Shown piece by piece: positions 6,623 through 7,266 of a DNA stretch of 7,266 nucleotides. The position numbers were made by a program, and so were the translations under genes. The DNA lies in contig CAIUQV010000665.1 of NCBI GenBank assembly GCA_903901375.1, positions 1 through 7,266 on the forward strand. The letters run 5' to 3'. The notes under the pieces are model-generated. The model made no database searches and was not told the origin of the DNA. It saw only the letters and a list, made by a program, of their open reading frames with translations. Every line of letters starts with the position of its first letter. The stretch's first letter is position 1. The stretch comes from an uncultured Ignavibacteriota bacterium (GTDB lineage Bacteria > Bacteroidota > Ignavibacteria > Tepidaquicellales > Tepidaquicellaceae).

Positions 6623-7266
6623 AAAATATCTTTATTAGTGAATAAATTATCCAAAATACCATTATCTAAAATTACATCAATTCTCAAATAATAAACAGGA
6701 TAATTGGACACAAAATCCTTGAACTCTTTTAATTTGATGAAGTCCTTTTCAGTTGTCAAGAAAATGGTATCTTTATCGTATTCCGATATGAATTTATTGA
6801 CATCGCTAATTGTATAATCATAATGGTCAGGAAAACTGTAAAATTCTCTTGTCCTAATATTAAGAGTCTCAGTTGTATGATGGAAGCTTTTATTGTTAGC
6901 AATACCAGAAATTAATACCGCACTTACATCTTTCTTCAATTCAATACTTTTGCCTGTGAAATCTATTATTCCTACGGGTTTATAAAAGATTGAGTTATCA
7001 ACTTTTGAATTACAAACAGAAAGCTTGAAGTTGTTTAAAATCAAATCAGCTCGCTTAAGTGATGTTTTTGGCTCTCTAAGGTTACCTGCAGGTAAAAAGA
7101 GTTTGTTTAAGCAAGATGTATTTTCTTTGTCAATAATTACAATATCAACAGATTTAATAATTCTTCTGTTTTGGAATGCATCATCGAGAATTATAATATC
7201 CGGCGAATAATTATTGATCATTACTTCTATTGCTTTAATCCTGTCTTTAAAAGCTATTGCATAAAA
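6619..7266 (-). CDS. lpxK: LpxK, tetraacyldisaccharide 4'-kinase, C-terminal part (5' truncated)
   Basis: LpxK is an inner-membrane-associated kinase that phosphorylates the 4' position of the lipid A disaccharide precursor, giving lipid IVA. The frame is open through the window edge, giving 215 C-terminal residues; an internal ATG at 7221 is not the start, since homology (KDRIKAIEV) continues above it. Family motifs are IIILDDAFQNRR at about 24-35, LPAGNLREP at 58-66 with KRADLIL after it, SGIAN near 120, FPDHYDYT at 145-152 and TTEKDFIKL near 172. The His in FPDH lines up with the family's catalytic-site His. The usual DDxxQH motif ends in Asn instead of His here (Asn33). The N-terminal P-loop lies outside the window. 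The stop overlaps the start of the next gene as ATGA, and this is the first visible gene of the leftward operon. Confidence 0.88.
   Translation of the reverse strand, partial: FYAIAFKDRIKAIEVMINNYSPDIIILDDAFQNRRIIKSVDIVIIDKENTSCLNKLFLPAGNLREPKTSLKRADLILNNFKLSVCNSKVDNSIFYKPVGIIDFTGKSIELKKDVSAVLISGIANNKSFHHTTETLNIRTREFYSFPDHYDYTISDVNKFISEYDKDTIFLTTEKDFIKLKEFKDFVSNYPVYYLRIDVILDNGILDNLFTNKDIL

Noticed and set aside
1..7266. A defence island, mobile element, CRISPR array or other undescribed system.
   Set aside because: Every stretch is covered by recognisable housekeeping or envelope genes. No direct or inverted repeat series, transposase, integrase or tRNA was seen on reading both strands.

Overview
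The window is a compact, AT-rich piece of bacterial chromosome (roughly one third G+C by eye) with no mobile elements, RNA genes or CRISPR arrays. Several features point to a Gram-negative bacterium with lipid A, probably from the Bacteroidota/Ignavibacteria/Chlorobi side of the tree. These are the low G+C, the scarcity of Shine-Dalgarno-like sequences before starts, the Lys/Asn/Ile-rich proteins, and the lipid A, heptosyltransferase and EnvC-type genes. This placement is inference, since no marker gene is complete enough to fix the lineage.

Two gene clusters converge. The rightward arm (1-2445) carries the 3' end of miaB (tRNA methylthiotransferase), an LpxL-type lipid A acyltransferase gene, and a WaaF-like heptosyltransferase gene. 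The leftward arm (7266-2428) reads, in transcription order: partial lpxK (lipid A 4'-kinase), a class I glutamine-amidotransferase-like (peptidase C26) hydrolase, an EnvC-like LytM/coiled-coil protein, a family 2 glycosyltransferase, ribD and ribE (riboflavin synthesis). Leftward genes overlap or lie within 3 bp of each other, so they look like one operon. The arms meet tail to tail with an 18-bp overlap of the waaF-like and ribE coding ends. There is no intergenic stretch over 300 bases. The promoters of both arms lie outside the window.

The common theme is outer-membrane and cell-envelope construction: acylation and phosphorylation of lipid A, a core-sugar transferase, another glycosyltransferase, and a probable regulator of peptidoglycan hydrolysis. 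Riboflavin synthesis and tRNA modification ride along.

The most notable observation is that the LpxL-type gene is split by an apparent -1 frameshift at a run of nine T (639-647). The N-terminal part is encoded in frame 3 from about 537 and the rest in frame 2. Joined, they give a 294-residue protein of normal family length. This could be a sequencing error, a phase-variable or decayed gene, or expression by slippage. I found no clear undescribed system in the window.
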